Shown here one piece after another: positions 24,801 to 36,800 of a stretch of 64,000 bases of DNA. The stretch covers positions 1 through 64,000 of the forward strand of contig ARYC01001334.1 of NCBI GenBank assembly GCA_000711775.1. The letters run 5' to 3'. The DNA is from Oxytricha trifallax (Eukaryota; Ciliophora; Spirotrichea; Sporadotrichida; Oxytrichidae). The position numbers and the translations under genes were made by a program. The notes under the pieces are model-generated. The model was not told the DNA's origin and did no database searches. It worked only from the letters and a program-made list of their open reading frames with translations. Each line of letters begins with the position of its first letter. The stretch's first letter is position 1.

Positions 24801-24980
24801 CGCAGATTAAGGTACCAAATTAGGGTTTACATGCTGCATCTCCTTAAATAAACTATATCTTATAATATAAGTAATTCAATCCATCTGCATCTAAATAATG
24901 TTTTTTTTTATAAATTCCTTAGCTAATTTATGTTAAGCCTTCTTGAAATCTACTTCCTAACCAGCAAAGCTCTTGCTCAC
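21832..24980 (-). CDS. Large Gln-rich 'CTFKP'-type ciliate protein, 5' end interrupted by TBE fragment
   Basis: Blocks read leftwards: 24980-24893 (SKSFAGQEVDFKKAQHKL); 24841-24245 with EECTFKPNTHRS; a block with VHNRLYELNNKQ; 24135-23715 with an EF-hand-like helical region; 23690-23540; 23500-23030 with two more repeats (FNDLYELSKKM, then DECVFKPQI); 22930-22830; and 22100-21832 with YPGDTSTQLAREFAERHGLE. The LYE...ECTFKP pattern repeats in many ciliate basal-body and cytoskeletal proteins, but the exact function is unknown. AGATGCAG pointers fix the IES at 24842-24892. TBE fragment D abuts the 5' end, so the true start codon is not seen. The C-terminal stop is probably TGA at 21832-21834. 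Confidence 0.6.
24842..24892. other. IES with 8-bp pointer AGATGCAG
   Basis: AGATGCAG (minus strand) occurs at 24885-24892 and 24834-24841. Removing 51 bp with one copy joins KEFIKKNIIQMQ to HVNPNLVPQ in one frame, whereas the spacer itself has a TGA. Confidence 0.7.
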
Positions 24981-24983
24981 ATT

Positions 24984-25469
24984 CAAAATCCCAAAACCCC
25001 TTAATGAGGTTTATAAGTGCTTTGATTTGTTGGGAATTTGTTAGGGGTTGGGGTTATTAATTAATGCGAGACTAAAATAGCAAGCTTTTGGGGTCTATTT
25101 ATGATGAAGAGTATATAGATTTAGTGTTTAAACTGCGCTATGGATGTGATATATACAGTGACTAAACCAAACCAGTACTAAACTATAAGTCTATTGCGCT
25201 ACTCTTAAAGCGAAGTCCGTCAACTATTCGCTCCCACTGTCTTATTGCACTATAATTAAAGCAATAGTAGCTAAATTCTAAGCCTAAGAGTTAGTCAAAG
25301 TTTCTATAGAAGCATATTGATTATCTTATTAATGAGAAAACTTTGAAGTATTGGCATCACTTCTCTCTCGACTAACGAGCTATTATGTATCACCGCCAGT
25401 TCCCTGAGTTGAAGATCTCTGCTTTGTCTATAGCCAACATCTATAAACTAAATGGTATCTCTTACAAAG
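24984..25469 (+). mobile_element. Truncated, diverged TBE fragment D
   Basis: Preceded by ATT at 24981-24983 and opening with CAAAATCCCAAAACCCC, a TBE-type end. ATG at 25064 starts a 135-codon open frame matching the N-terminal half of the TBE1 transposase (SIYDEEYIDLVFKLRYGC; SPSTIRSHCLIAL; YHRQFPEL). It diverges clearly from copies A-C and so belongs to another TBE subfamily. The element ends abruptly at 25469, before the first catalytic Asp, with no right terminal repeat. The reading frame continues without a stop into a biotin-ligase-like block. Confidence 0.85.
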
Positions 25470-25788
25470 GTGTGCTGTTAGATATGTATAAAAATTTATG
25501 GATTCATAATGGGTAAAATGTGTCAATTGAGGTACCTGATTATCAAATAACAGGCATCAGGTTAGGGATAAGTAGCAGGCATTACTGATGATGGATTTCT
25601 TAAAATTAAAGTTGGTGAAAATGTATAATTAATTCACAAATGAAGTACTTTTCATTATTTTACTTGTTAATAAAATATACGTCTATTAACTATTTATTAC
25701 TTAAAATATAATTATATAAGAGACATACCCTACTGACGATTACTCACTTGATCTTAAAAATAGTAGAATTATTAGAAAAATCTAATGA
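25470..25788 (+). CDS. Biotin-protein ligase, C-terminal domain MDSs
   Basis: The block LLDMYKNLWIHNGQNVSIEV, then ITGITDDGFLKIKVGENVQL after removal of a 25-bp IES, matches the SH3-like C-terminal domain of BirA/holocarboxylase synthase (WLHSGQ.V and GI...GFL.V motifs). After an AT-rich spacer a last block (TYPTDDYSLDLKNSRI) ends with TGA at 25786-25788, as the family usually ends shortly after its Asp/Ser motif. The catalytic domain with the GRGR loop is not in this window. Upstream sequence is TBE fragment D, so the N-terminal MDSs lie elsewhere or were lost. Confidence 0.65.
25551..25582. other. 25-bp IES with 7-bp pointer CAGGCAT
   Basis: CAGGCAT at 25551-25557 and 25576-25582. Deleting one copy plus the 18 bp between joins QITGI to TDDGFLKIKV, restoring the expected biotin-ligase motif; the unspliced frame reaches TGA instead. 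Confidence 0.8.
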
Positions 25789-26072
25789 AAATAAAATAGC
25801 AATGATAATTATTTTTTGATAAGATTTAAAGAACAATTTTACTTTATTAGAATTATAAAATCAACATATCAATAGTTATAATTTTAAAGATTAAAATTTA
25901 ATATCTATATAATTTCAAGATTAACAAGACTAGTATATTTATAAATCTCTTTTGCATTTATTAATTATTTTTAAATTAGAGTAACTTTTTTTAAAGAAAA
26001 TGAAATAGAATACGTTTAAAAGTTCAACCACGTAAAAATACACACCTCTTATCTGTAAATACAATTTTAAAT

Positions 26073-29000
26073 ATGAAGCATTATTAAGATTTTTATAGTT
26101 CTCTTGTTAATTTTAAGGGCGTATTTGAATGTGAGACACTTCGAAAGTGATATTTTGGATATAGAAAATGGAAATTTATATAATCAAGAAAGAAATGCTG
26201 AACATTTAACACTTAAAAATACATCGAATGATTAATTATAATAATTTCAGACCATTCAAGTCGAATAAGTATAAGAAATCGAATTGAATAATAGTTTATC
26301 GGATGAAAATCGAATAATTGATAAAAAAGTTAGAGGGGGATTAATTATTTAAACATTAGGGATTTACTAAATTAATATAATATTTACTCCAATCACTAAA
26401 AGTCCCTTTTAGATAAGTAGCTATTTTTAGAAATTTATGAATTAGATGACTAAGCAATAGATGAAACTCAAGAGTAATAATAGCCTATCTCTTAACAAAA
26501 TCAAAGAGATATATGCTCTAAGGATATAGATTGCTAAGATTTCCCGAATTATATATGCAACATACAAAAGGGCTAGACGTCTGGAGTTTGTGTGCACAAA
26601 AGTGTGTTCCCTATTTTAGGTCTAGAACTTATTGGATTGATTTTACTCTGTGGAATTATGACTCTTTCAACTATCATAAAATATATAATATACTTCTTTT
26701 CTTGAGTTAAGGACATTATAACTATTATCTCATGGAAATGAATAATTCTATATGCTTGTTTTATTGAACTATGGCTGGTGTGGGAGGTGGAGGTGTAGTA
26801 ATCCATTTTTGCATGACTTTCTTCACTTTTCAAACAAAAAACGCTATAGCAATGTCAGGTTTCACAATTCTCACCTGCTCAATCGTAAAATTTGTATATG
26901 GATTAAATGAGCACCACCCAGAAAAGGATGCCGTCATTATTGACTATTCTCTGGCTACTATTATGTTGCCTGTTGTCATGATGGGCAGTATGATTGGTGT
27001 CTTGTTAAATATTATGTTTCCAAGTTTATTGCTTCAAACCATACTTACTATTGTGCTGCTGCTATTAACTTGCAATAAATAATTTATATTTAATATATGA
27101 TTTAATTTAGCGTTGAAATTGTATTGTATTTAAAACATTAAACTTGGTAGTCACTTGGGAAAGCGAGGAAAATATATAAGAAAGAAAATCTCAAATTGCA
27201 GAGAAAAATAGGAATAAATGAGCCAATCACCGATGTTAAAGAAAAAAAGTCAGATATTATAATGCTCCGTTTTTCTTAGTAACTTATATAAATTAATGAG
27301 TAGTTTTATGTTAAATAGTCCATTTCATTCGCAAATCCAATTACCACTAAAAATAAAAAAATTTACAATAATAACCAATAATGAATGTAAAATTTAAGAG
27401 TTCCGAATTCAACGGTAGCGGTCGCTCAGATAGAGATCCAAGCGAGTATTACATACAAGATGCGACTTACAGAGAGTCTAAAATAAATCAATTGAAATAA
27501 AGTTTATAGAAGAATGATGGAAGCAGTAAATTCTCTGCTTACAGTTAGACTTCTAGACCTAGAAAATTGTATCATATATTAATTATATCCAAATTTATGT
27601 AAATTGCACAGGAATCACTCTCTGTCAATTTTAGACAAATACGCTTACGAAGACCAAGTTTAAAAAGGTAAACTTAAAAATCAATATTTGGATTATTAAT
27701 ACATAAATCACTTGAGTGACATGCAAGTTGTTCACTTAATGGACGAGGTGATGCCTGATTAAAATGGCATGTCAATGAATTCATTTACTATGACTAACAA
27801 ATATAATAGATAAAACATATTAAACATTTTGTCATTTTTTAAAAATTAAATTCATATAAACAAAGTGGGAAAAAACTATAAAGATGGAAATTTGAAATTA
27901 AATTTAGTGGAAATGGGGCAATAAAACAATCAAGTAAAAACTACTCAAAATAAGTAATCCAATTTTAATAGCAATTAATTTTAAAAATAAACAACGGATT
28001 TAACTAGTAAATAACAGTAGCAGTAGTATTGCTAATTTTATATTATAATTTTTATGAAATTATTTTAGAATACATTACATTCTAATTATGTAATAGCAAT
28101 TCACATAGATTGACTATCATAAATTTGACTCATTTTTTTCGAACTTTTTGAATCCTAATGATAAAGGTAGTCCAGAGATTGGTGGAGCTAACAATCATAT
28201 GCCTTATACTCAATCCTTAATAAATAAAAACGCCAATGCTAATGATAGTTATTTAAATTTTCTTATAAATTAAACTCTAAAATGTTGGTAGTTTTTTATT
28301 AACAAAACAATTAAATTTAAACGATAGTGATTATTTTGAGATTTAGGAGGACCCTAAACTTGCACATAATTCCTTACATTAAGATATATTTTTATTTATA
28401 AATCCTTAGGAAGAATAGCTTCTCCTCAAAAATACTTAAAATGGAGGTAATACAGAGTAATAATCAATATAGAAAAATGATAAGGAAAAATAATAGAGGA
28501 AAATGAGCAGATTGTTCTAATACAAACATCAATAAAACTTAAGATCAATTTTTAAAGAAATCAATTATAAATAATTTAAATAAATATTAGAAAAAGAGAA
28601 AACTCATAGATAATAGGATAAACATGCGGTTTGTTTCGATTGTTTAATTGGATTAGTTACATTAAATTTGCTAAAAAATGTGTAAATTATTCATCTCAAA
28701 AATAGAAGAATGAATTTTATTATACTTTTTGCTGAGAGAAAGTAGAAAGTCTCCATCAATTATTGGTCTGTAAAAGTGAGGAATACTAGATTGGACTATT
28801 TTAGCAATGTTTTTAATTATGTGTGCAAGCATTTGTATCTTTTCAGTAAGGAAAGTTGTCAAAGAATAAGGACTTAAAGCTAAATTTAACTTGGGACTGG
28901 CTTTTATATTTTAAAAAAAATATTTGAAATTAAATATATAATTATAAATAAATTGCTTCAAGCGATATCAGGTTTGATAGACAAGTACTATAATTAGGGA

Positions 29001-30071
29001 TTAGAATGTATTATAGTATAGAAATTATGAAATCAAATGTTTGATAAAAAATAAATTTATCAACAAATCGAGTTAAATTTCAATATATTAACTCCATTTT
29101 GTATTTACTTATTCAAGTCGAAATATGCAAAAATAGGCACCAAAAGAGCTGATAAACCTAAAATAAGTCCTAGTAAAAAGACAATAGGTGATTATCTGTA
29201 GTATTTTTTCACAAATTTATTCAGCATCTATAGTTTAATTTTAATAATAAACTAATTAGTATTATAATTTTTATTAAAAAATACATAGTTCAACAAGAGA
29301 AGCAATTGAGCACCAAAATCCAAGCCACATAGCAAATTGATAGTTAAGCATTCCATAGAGAATATATACAATACTCGATCCACTAATTGAGAACATAATC
29401 ATGTACATTCCAGTCGAGGAGGAAACAGAAGGTGGCACTCCCATACTTAACAAAACTGGGTTAAATACTGCTCCACTACCAAGCCCAAGAGCTCCTGAGA
29501 CCCAACCTCCATTAATCCAAATACCACTTATATTCATTACAGCTTGTCTATCAAATAAGAAAATATTTTATATAAAATAAGTTATATATCAAATTCGATT
29601 TGGCAATTTTACAAAATATATTTTTATTTCTTCCAAAATCCAGCCATTTTTAAACTTGTTATTTCAGCCTTCATTGGAGGTACAGTGTCTGGAGCTTTAG
29701 GTCTTGGTGGAGGTGCAATATTTAACCCTATACTTTTGAGTGCGGGAGTCCCTCCCAAAGTAGCCTCGGCAACAGGAATGTATATGATAATGTTTTCCAC
29801 TTCAGGTTCATCTGTGATCTATGTGATGTATCGCATGCTAAATATTTAATACGGTTTTGGGCCTGGCTTTTGGAGCTCATCAGGATCAATCTTGGGGATG
29901 TATCTCCTTAATAAAGTAGTAAAAATGTATAACAGACAATCACCAGTCGTGTTTTGTCTGGTTTTTGTACTTGCACTATCCGCTGTGCTTGTGCCTATTT
30001 TTGGATATATAGATCTTAAGGCCAGAATAAGCGAAGGCGTTGATATCACAAAATTCAGTACTATTTGCTGA
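26073..30071 (+). CDS. TauE/SafE-family membrane transporter, paralogue A
   Basis: Order of blocks: signal-like helix (IFIVLLLILRAYL, 26089) and acidic Gln-rich lumenal part; a Cys-rich segment and HKSVFPILGLELIGLILL (26500-26690); AGVGGGGVVIHFCMTFF with two helices (26771-27075); a hydrophilic loop (27381-27820, 28110-28270, 28305-28690); DWTILAMFLIMCA (about 28790-28900); and GGAIFNPILLSAGVPP with the C-terminal helices (29640-30071, TGA 30069-30071). Paired Gly-rich GGGG..PF and GGAIFNP motifs are the signature of TauE/SafE (DUF81) anion or sulfite exporters. AAATTG pointers fix a 37-bp IES at 27564-27606. A possible 10-bp IES follows ATGAAG at the start. MDSs of paralogue B (29060-29540) lie between two blocks of this gene. 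Confidence 0.8.
27564..27606. other. 37-bp IES with pointer AAATTG
   Basis: AAATTG at 27564-27569 and 27601-27606. Removal joins SRPRKL to HRNHSLSILDKYAYE in one frame. Confidence 0.7.
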
Positions 30072-32630
30072 AAAATATAAAGAGATACAATAAACCTAAT
30101 CAAGTATCTATCAATTATTATAAATTAACTAAATTAATATCAAAGAAGAAAACAATTTTGATTTTATAATAGTTAACTTTAAATTCCTTATTATATCTCT
30201 CCGTATGAAACAATTTAATTCTTCTATAAATTTGCTGGCTTGTTGAATTAGATATCTGATTAAGCAATTCCCATACTATACTTGGTCTTCAATTTTTACT
30301 CCCTAACTGCAATAAATATAGAGAAGGCACTGACCATGCTACAAATCGTAATAAATATTATCAAAATAACCCAATCCATAGTACTGAATCTCTATAGCCC
30401 AATTATGGATTTAAATTTTGAGCTTCCTCTAAGTATAAGGATAATAGATAATTAAAGTAAAACAAATCTCTTATTCATAAGTTCACCACGAGCAGTGTAA
30501 CTAAACATGAAAAGCAGACAGCTTACTTATTCCACTATCTGTGTGTCTATTCAATTTTCAAAATTTAGTTTAAAGCTTAGAATTCTATGTCGTTCTCCTA
30601 GTTAAGTTAAAAAGCCTAAGGAATGGTGGGAGTAGGCAAAGTATCATCACTTAAAGGTTAATTCTTAGAAATAAGTTAAATATTTTATTGACGAATTTGA
30701 TCCTTATCTCTGGGACTGATTGAAGTTGCATTCTATTGAATGTCATTTGGTGAGGTATTTTACTAATGCTGTTAACCAACAATGATTAATTTGTGTCTAT
30801 TACTATTGCTGTTGCTACTACCACTTTTTGGGCTACCACTATCAACATTGCTATTTTAATGGAGTAGAGTTAAGTGTGCAAACATATCAGAATCTTGTTC
30901 AATTTCGAAGGACCCAAGATCTTTCTACATTTATTACAGCTTTCTAAAGTTGCCTTGCTGTTCATATCTGGCTAGATAATCTTTTAAAAAATCATCTTAG
31001 ATTTTTTTATATTTATTCTGATTGTTCAAAGTAGTTATCGAATTCATTCTATAGGGTGGAATCATCTTACTAGGTGAAGTTTGTTACAAGTTTTCTAGTT
31101 TTGATAAATTTTAATTGCTGTCTGACTTCTTTAAACCATGAAATTTAGGTTGATTATTAAAGGGATTTTTAACTGGTTTCTACTTCAATCCCTTGCCTAT
31201 TTACATCTCAATCATAAATTAAAATGATTCATTGTGATAAACTTTCTTGCCTTAAAGTTCCTTTTACTATTACTATCTTACTTTTAGCATTTCTGTTTCT
31301 TACTTGTAGATAAATCTGGCTTTATAAGCTGTGTGAAGAGCCAAAGAGAGTAGGACCAAAGTTAACATAATTTAAAGATAGAGACTTGGGAAAGCAAGTT
31401 CACTAGCACTCCTATCATACTGCCGATTTACACTATAGGCAACATTTATTTTTAAAATTGTGAATAATTAAGCATTTTTATATTAATTTAAACATGATAG
31501 CTGCTAAATTATAGTCAATTACTACAGAGTTTCTTTCAGGGTGCCTTTCATTGATAGACACTATATATCTTGTGATTGAACAGGATAAAATAGTTAAACC
31601 AGATAAAGGAATTGCATTTTTAGTTTCAAAGCTAAAGAAAGTCATGCAAAATATTATTTTAATTTCTTTAATTTAAATGGGAAGACCACACCCCCTCCCC
31701 CAATTCTTGCCATTGTTGAAAGTGACATAATGACAATTAGTAAAAACAAGCCCATAAATTCAAGTCCTAAAATAGGAAACACATCTTTGTGCTAGCATAT
31801 TCAATTATTTATAACTATCATAAAATATTTTGAATTTTAGATATTCCTTTGCTAGAGCAAGTCTCATAGGGATTGTTTAAACAATCAGTATTTTCTCTGC
31901 ATTCATATTTTTAACTTTAAGAATCCTAGTCTTTTTAATTTTTACCCCATACTAACTGATTTAATTAATCTTCTATGTCTTTCGCAATATTCTTATCAAT
32001 AGCATGATCCGAATCATTCATCAATACTAAATTAAAACCAAATAGACTTATTTTAAGCGTATTTTTATTTATTATATATAAACATAATTATACTTATTGA
32101 GAAATATCAATTTATTCAGATAAATCATCATCTTGCAAATATTATTAATTTTCGAGCTATCTTTATTTTTTAATAATCTTATTAATCTCAGAATCATTAT
32201 TAATTTAATTTGCCTAAAACAGTAAAGAATCACTCTTTTAATTTCCCAAAAAGTTAAATTAATCATACCCATTCTTAAAAGTCTGATTTTCAATAATTTA
32301 TGAATTTTGCTTATTTTCATTCCGTTTCTTTTCAAAAATATCTTCAAAAAATCTCTTATATTGCGTTGGCTTGCTAATGAATATTTCGATTTATATCTTG
32401 ATTTAGCTTTTTTAAATCCTCATCATCGATTCCATGAATATAGGATTATTAAAAATTAACCTATATCTAGTTTGCTCGTTACTCGTCTTTAAATTTATTA
32501 TTTTCAGAATCTGAAATTTACTAATTTAAATCTAAATTTTTGAGTATAATTTTTTCATAAGATTCTTTTTGATTTTGGTGTTATAAAGAATGTTATAAAG
32601 AGGTAGGATCGTTAAGATAATTTTCTTCAT
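29060..32630 (-). CDS. TauE/SafE-family membrane transporter, paralogue B
   Basis: Reads leftwards from ATG 32630 (MKKIILTILPLYNI, signal-like) through a Gln/Asn-rich lumenal part; a Cys-rich block (YECRENTDCLNNPYETC, about 31900); HKDVFPILGLEFMGLFLL and GGGGVVFPF (31790-31690); FCMTFFSFETKNA (31640-31490); a long block 31440-30440 with helices and a Ser/Asn/Gln cytosolic loop; MDWVILIIFITICS (30430-30300); and GAVFNPVLLSMGVPP to the end (29540-29060, TGA 29060-29062). Every block aligns with paralogue A. Between its last two blocks lie the final MDSs of paralogue A on the other strand. Frame changes between 32400 and 32550 imply at least one IES near the start. Confidence 0.8.
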
Positions 32631-33805
32631 TAATCTTACAGAAACTAAAAAAAATATATAATCTAAATTAATATTTTATAATTTAAGCTTTATCCACTGA
32701 GAATAAGCATTTCCATAATTATTGTAAAGAAAAATGCTAGTGTAAAGTTTCTTTGGTTCGATTGCTTGTTATTATTTTATGACTTCATAAGTTATTCTAA
32801 ATGATTAAACAAAATTTGAACCATAATATTTAAAATTATACTTTTCATAAATTCTTTAGAATTTTATTTGCATGAGATTATCGGTATTTTAAATGTAATA
32901 TAACAATTTTAGTAACCAATAATTTTCATTTTTACCATTAATAATAAATACCAGATGCTAATTTGATATTAAAGTATTCAAATAATAAGGATTGTATAGT
33001 TTTAAAATCAATTTATAATTTGCATCGAAAAAGTAACCTGACATAGATTAATTAAATTTACAAATAAATTTCTTTTTTAGTTAATTATAAAAGCAATTCA
33101 ATTTAATGTTAGTACATAATGAAGATTTAGAATTTCAAATAAAATTCTTGGTTTATTTGAAAAATTAGTTTTATATTATTTGTGCTTTCAGAAAATTTAC
33201 TTGAGCTTAAAAGATATCACATTTAATTTATGTTTATATTGAGCTTTTATTAAAAAATATAATATCATTCTTATACTTCCATGTTTTAAGGATGTTATAT
33301 ATTTATTTAAAATATATCTTTAAAAATTTATTGTTATTGTTAAAATATATATAATTACAATTAAAAATTTCAAATTATTTTACTCGTATCTATAAGTTAA
33401 ATAATCAATTGATGTTTATATATATATTATAATAATTAAAAAGCAAAAGAAGCATGTTCTGTTTGACTTTATTTATTAAACTCTATTGATTATCAATTGA
33501 AAAATATTTATTTTCATTAGTGGAATTAGGGATTAATTTATTTCCAAAGGTCTTTAATTTAATAATTATTTTTTTTAAATTAGCATGCATTAATAACTAC
33601 TTCCCACATTTATTCTATTCTACAGCAACAACCTGATATCAATTAAGACTAGAGTAATATAAATTTTATAATAAAATAATAAATGAAATTTGAATTATGA
33701 GAATTAATTTCTATGATGAGTAAAATATGTGAAAATTATAAAAATGATTTCAAATAAAGTATGAAAATTCTCTCTTAAATTCTTAAATATATTTTGTAAT
33801 TTATC
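32631..33805. other. AT-rich intergenic stretch
   Basis: About 1.2 kb with no frame showing protein-like composition on either strand and no clear repeat. It lies between the start of TauE/SafE paralogue B and the end of the Gln-rich gene, both on the minus strand. Confidence 0.6.
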
Positions 33806-36800
33806 TCACAATAAATTTGGCAAAACATTATTGCTGGCGTTATTAGCAGCACTAGACTTAATTTGCTAGTAAACCTGAGTGGCTCTAGTTGATATTTTTT
33901 GATTGAGTTTGGACTATGAAAATTGATAGAGAGTGTCCAAATATTCGTTTTGCTCGTGCTTACTCAATTATTAGAAAAGTCCCCTTCTATTTGCATCTTC
34001 AATCCATTCTATCTCCATCGCTTCGAAAGCTCCGCTTCTTATGATTTTGTTAATGCGATTGATCACTTAAAAAGCAGTCTTGTCTTCAAGCTGCTTTACT
34101 ACTGGGCCTGTTTAAGCAACTTATCTAATCAAGTAAATGTCATCTGCTTCTTTCATAGTAAGTCTGTAAGCCTCCTCGAACTAATGCTTCATCACAAACT
34201 CTAAGACCTTATCGCAGAATTGAATCTTCAGCTTCGATTAATACTGCCTTTCTGGAGACTTTGAAGGAATTTAACCTTAGACATTTTAAATTGTGCTCAT
34301 AGGAAGGGGCTGATTCATTAAAATTTGTGATTAACTATAATCTTATGGTCTGAATCGAGGTTCTCTTTCATATTTAATAGTTAGCACATTAAATTCATTT
34401 TATCATATCTATAATAATTACTGAACAGAAACACTAACGTAGTATTTAACTTAATCAAGATTAGAAGATTTACATTAAAGAATAGAAATTTTAATATACT
34501 AGAAAATACTCAAATAAAAATTATTAAGTACAAAGATAATCACCCTATAAGTTATGGAATCACATGAAAATTAAAATTAAAATTAATTATAGAGAATCAA
34601 TCCCTCGTATAGTTCTCTTTCATCCCTAAAATATTTTTTAAAAATAAAAAATAAACTAACCTTGCAAAATCAATTGCCTAACCCATAGTTCTTTGTTGTA
34701 GCATTTAATAGTTTTGAGAATTCAATGTGTCAGATAGTCTCCTAAATATCTATTAATTATCAAAATCTTTTTACTCTTGCATTCTTTAATTGTCAACCTA
34801 CTAAGTTTAAACTACTACAATTAATTCGAAGCATAATAAACTCTACCCTCTATGTCCTCAATTTTATCACACATCTTGGAGAAACCCTACTCCATTTACC
34901 TCTACATCATTAATATTTATTAAGTGATCAACTGAGCTGCTTAATTTGCATTTGAACTTTACTGTTTCTATTGGTTTGGAAGTGATTGTGCCATAGATCT
35001 TTGCTATAAGTTTTGATTTTATGCCATACCATTCAAAACCCCAAAACCCTTTCAGTAGTTTGATTGAGTTTTTGATTGATAAAAGTAGACTATTAGTGCA
35101 TATTTTATTAGGGTTTTAATAGGGTTTATGTAGGGGTTTAATGTTTAAATATTAGTAATTTAAGTGAGTATAACAAGCGAGTTTTTAGGATATTTCACAC
35201 AAACATAAGCTTTGAGTCATTTGACAGTTCTCTGAATTTTATCTTTCTAAGTTGATGTTTGATTGTTTCTATTGTTTGCTAATTCTCTTAGCTTGGCTTG
35301 ATAATAGTTGAGTATGTAAGTTCTCTGATACCTCCATTTATTTTATTTTTATCGAGACATTGTTTGATTCTCTGCATAGAATCTCTCTCACCCCTGCAGC
35401 TAAAGTAATCGTTTCTTGGCATGTCGCTCTCTATTTTTATTACTGCTAGAGTCCAGATATCCCATTAAGTGTCTCCATCTCTCCAATCCTCTCTCTCTGG
35501 GTAATATCCAGGAGTGCCGTATAAATTTCTTGATGCAGAGGCTTGCACACTTTGAGCTCTGTTGAAGTCAATAATATAAACTCTAAGAGACTGAAAGTTC
35601 ATCATGATGTACTCTGGCTTTTAGTCTCTATGAACATAACCTAGCTTGTGAAGCTCTTCAATCCCTTCAACTATCTCCTGCACTATCTAGCTAATTTATC
35701 TCTGACATCTATTGTCAGATAAGAATTCTCTGTAAGTCATTTCAAGTAAAGGAAGCCTGAAGGCTACATGATCTTTACCAAGTAAAATAGCATCAAGCTA
35801 GATGATATGCCTGCACTCATTTAACTTTGCCTTTTAAAGAGCATAATACTCATTAGCAAATTCCATTTGGAACTTGTCATCAGCAAGGAAGTAATTGAAA
35901 GGATATATCTTGTAAGCATATTAGTCATCTGTAATGACTCTCTTCTCTATTTTTTCTTCAAGAGTGAGGTAGCTTTCTAGGCAAGAATCTAAGTCAATAA
36001 TTTTTAATATGGGAATCTTCATTGCCTCTATTTTAACCATGATTTTATTGATCTCGGAGACTGGAAAATTCTTGACTGCTTTCTTCAATTTAACTTACTT
36101 CTAGACTTCAAATCTAAGAGACTCCACTGAGTTTCTTGATCTTCTCTTTTAGAGGAATCTATTCCCTGTAGGTTCATGAATAAAGACAAAACTTTAATTT
36201 TGCTTTTTCTTTAAGTGCACTTTGAGGTCTCTAGTATGAGAATATGGCTTCTCACAGAACTCACAGACATACTTCCCATCTTTCTTTTAATGCTTGAGAT
36301 ATAACCTTGGCATATCGTTGTGTATATCTCTCAAGTGTCTCTTATAAGTTGACTTGTAAGGGAAAACTTTATTGCATTCTTTGCATTAATAGTCAACTTT
36401 GGCTGGTATTTATTAATGCTCTATGGAGGGTTGTTTAACCTCCTCCTCAATTTGCACAGCTTCTTTGATAACCTCCTACTTAACTTATATTTAAATCTCA
36501 AAGCTAGACTGGTCAAAGTTGTCATAGTTAGGCTCCCACTGAGTACAAGCGTCTCTGGTCTCTACTTTTCTTGGATGCTGGAATGATAACTTTTATTGGC
36601 TTGATCCCAGTAATGCCGCTCTTCTTAACAGGTTGGAGCTCATTTTAGTTTGCTGATATATTTTATAATAATAGTAATGATAAAATATACCCTGATAAAA
36701 TATACCCTGATAAACTATAATAGTCGAGTATAAGGCACTCTAGTAGATTCTTTGCTGAGAGGTAAGAAAATTAACTAACCATAAAAAACTGTAAGTTTAC

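Noticed and set aside
29274-29537. Inverted, scrambled MDS of TauE/SafE paralogue A
   Set aside because: Paralogue A has its own plus-strand copy of the same module at 29640-29900; the minus block matches upstream minus-strand blocks of paralogue B.
32072-32347. Ile/Lys-rich 91-codon minus-strand frame as a separate gene
   Set aside because: It overlaps the N-terminal Gln/Asn-rich part of TauE/SafE paralogue B in another frame and has no protein-like pattern.
35034-35050. C4A4 telomere-like block read as a chromosome end or fused telomere
   Set aside because: The block is the terminal repeat of TBE1: it has an inverted partner about 4.1 kb away and ATT duplications on both sides.
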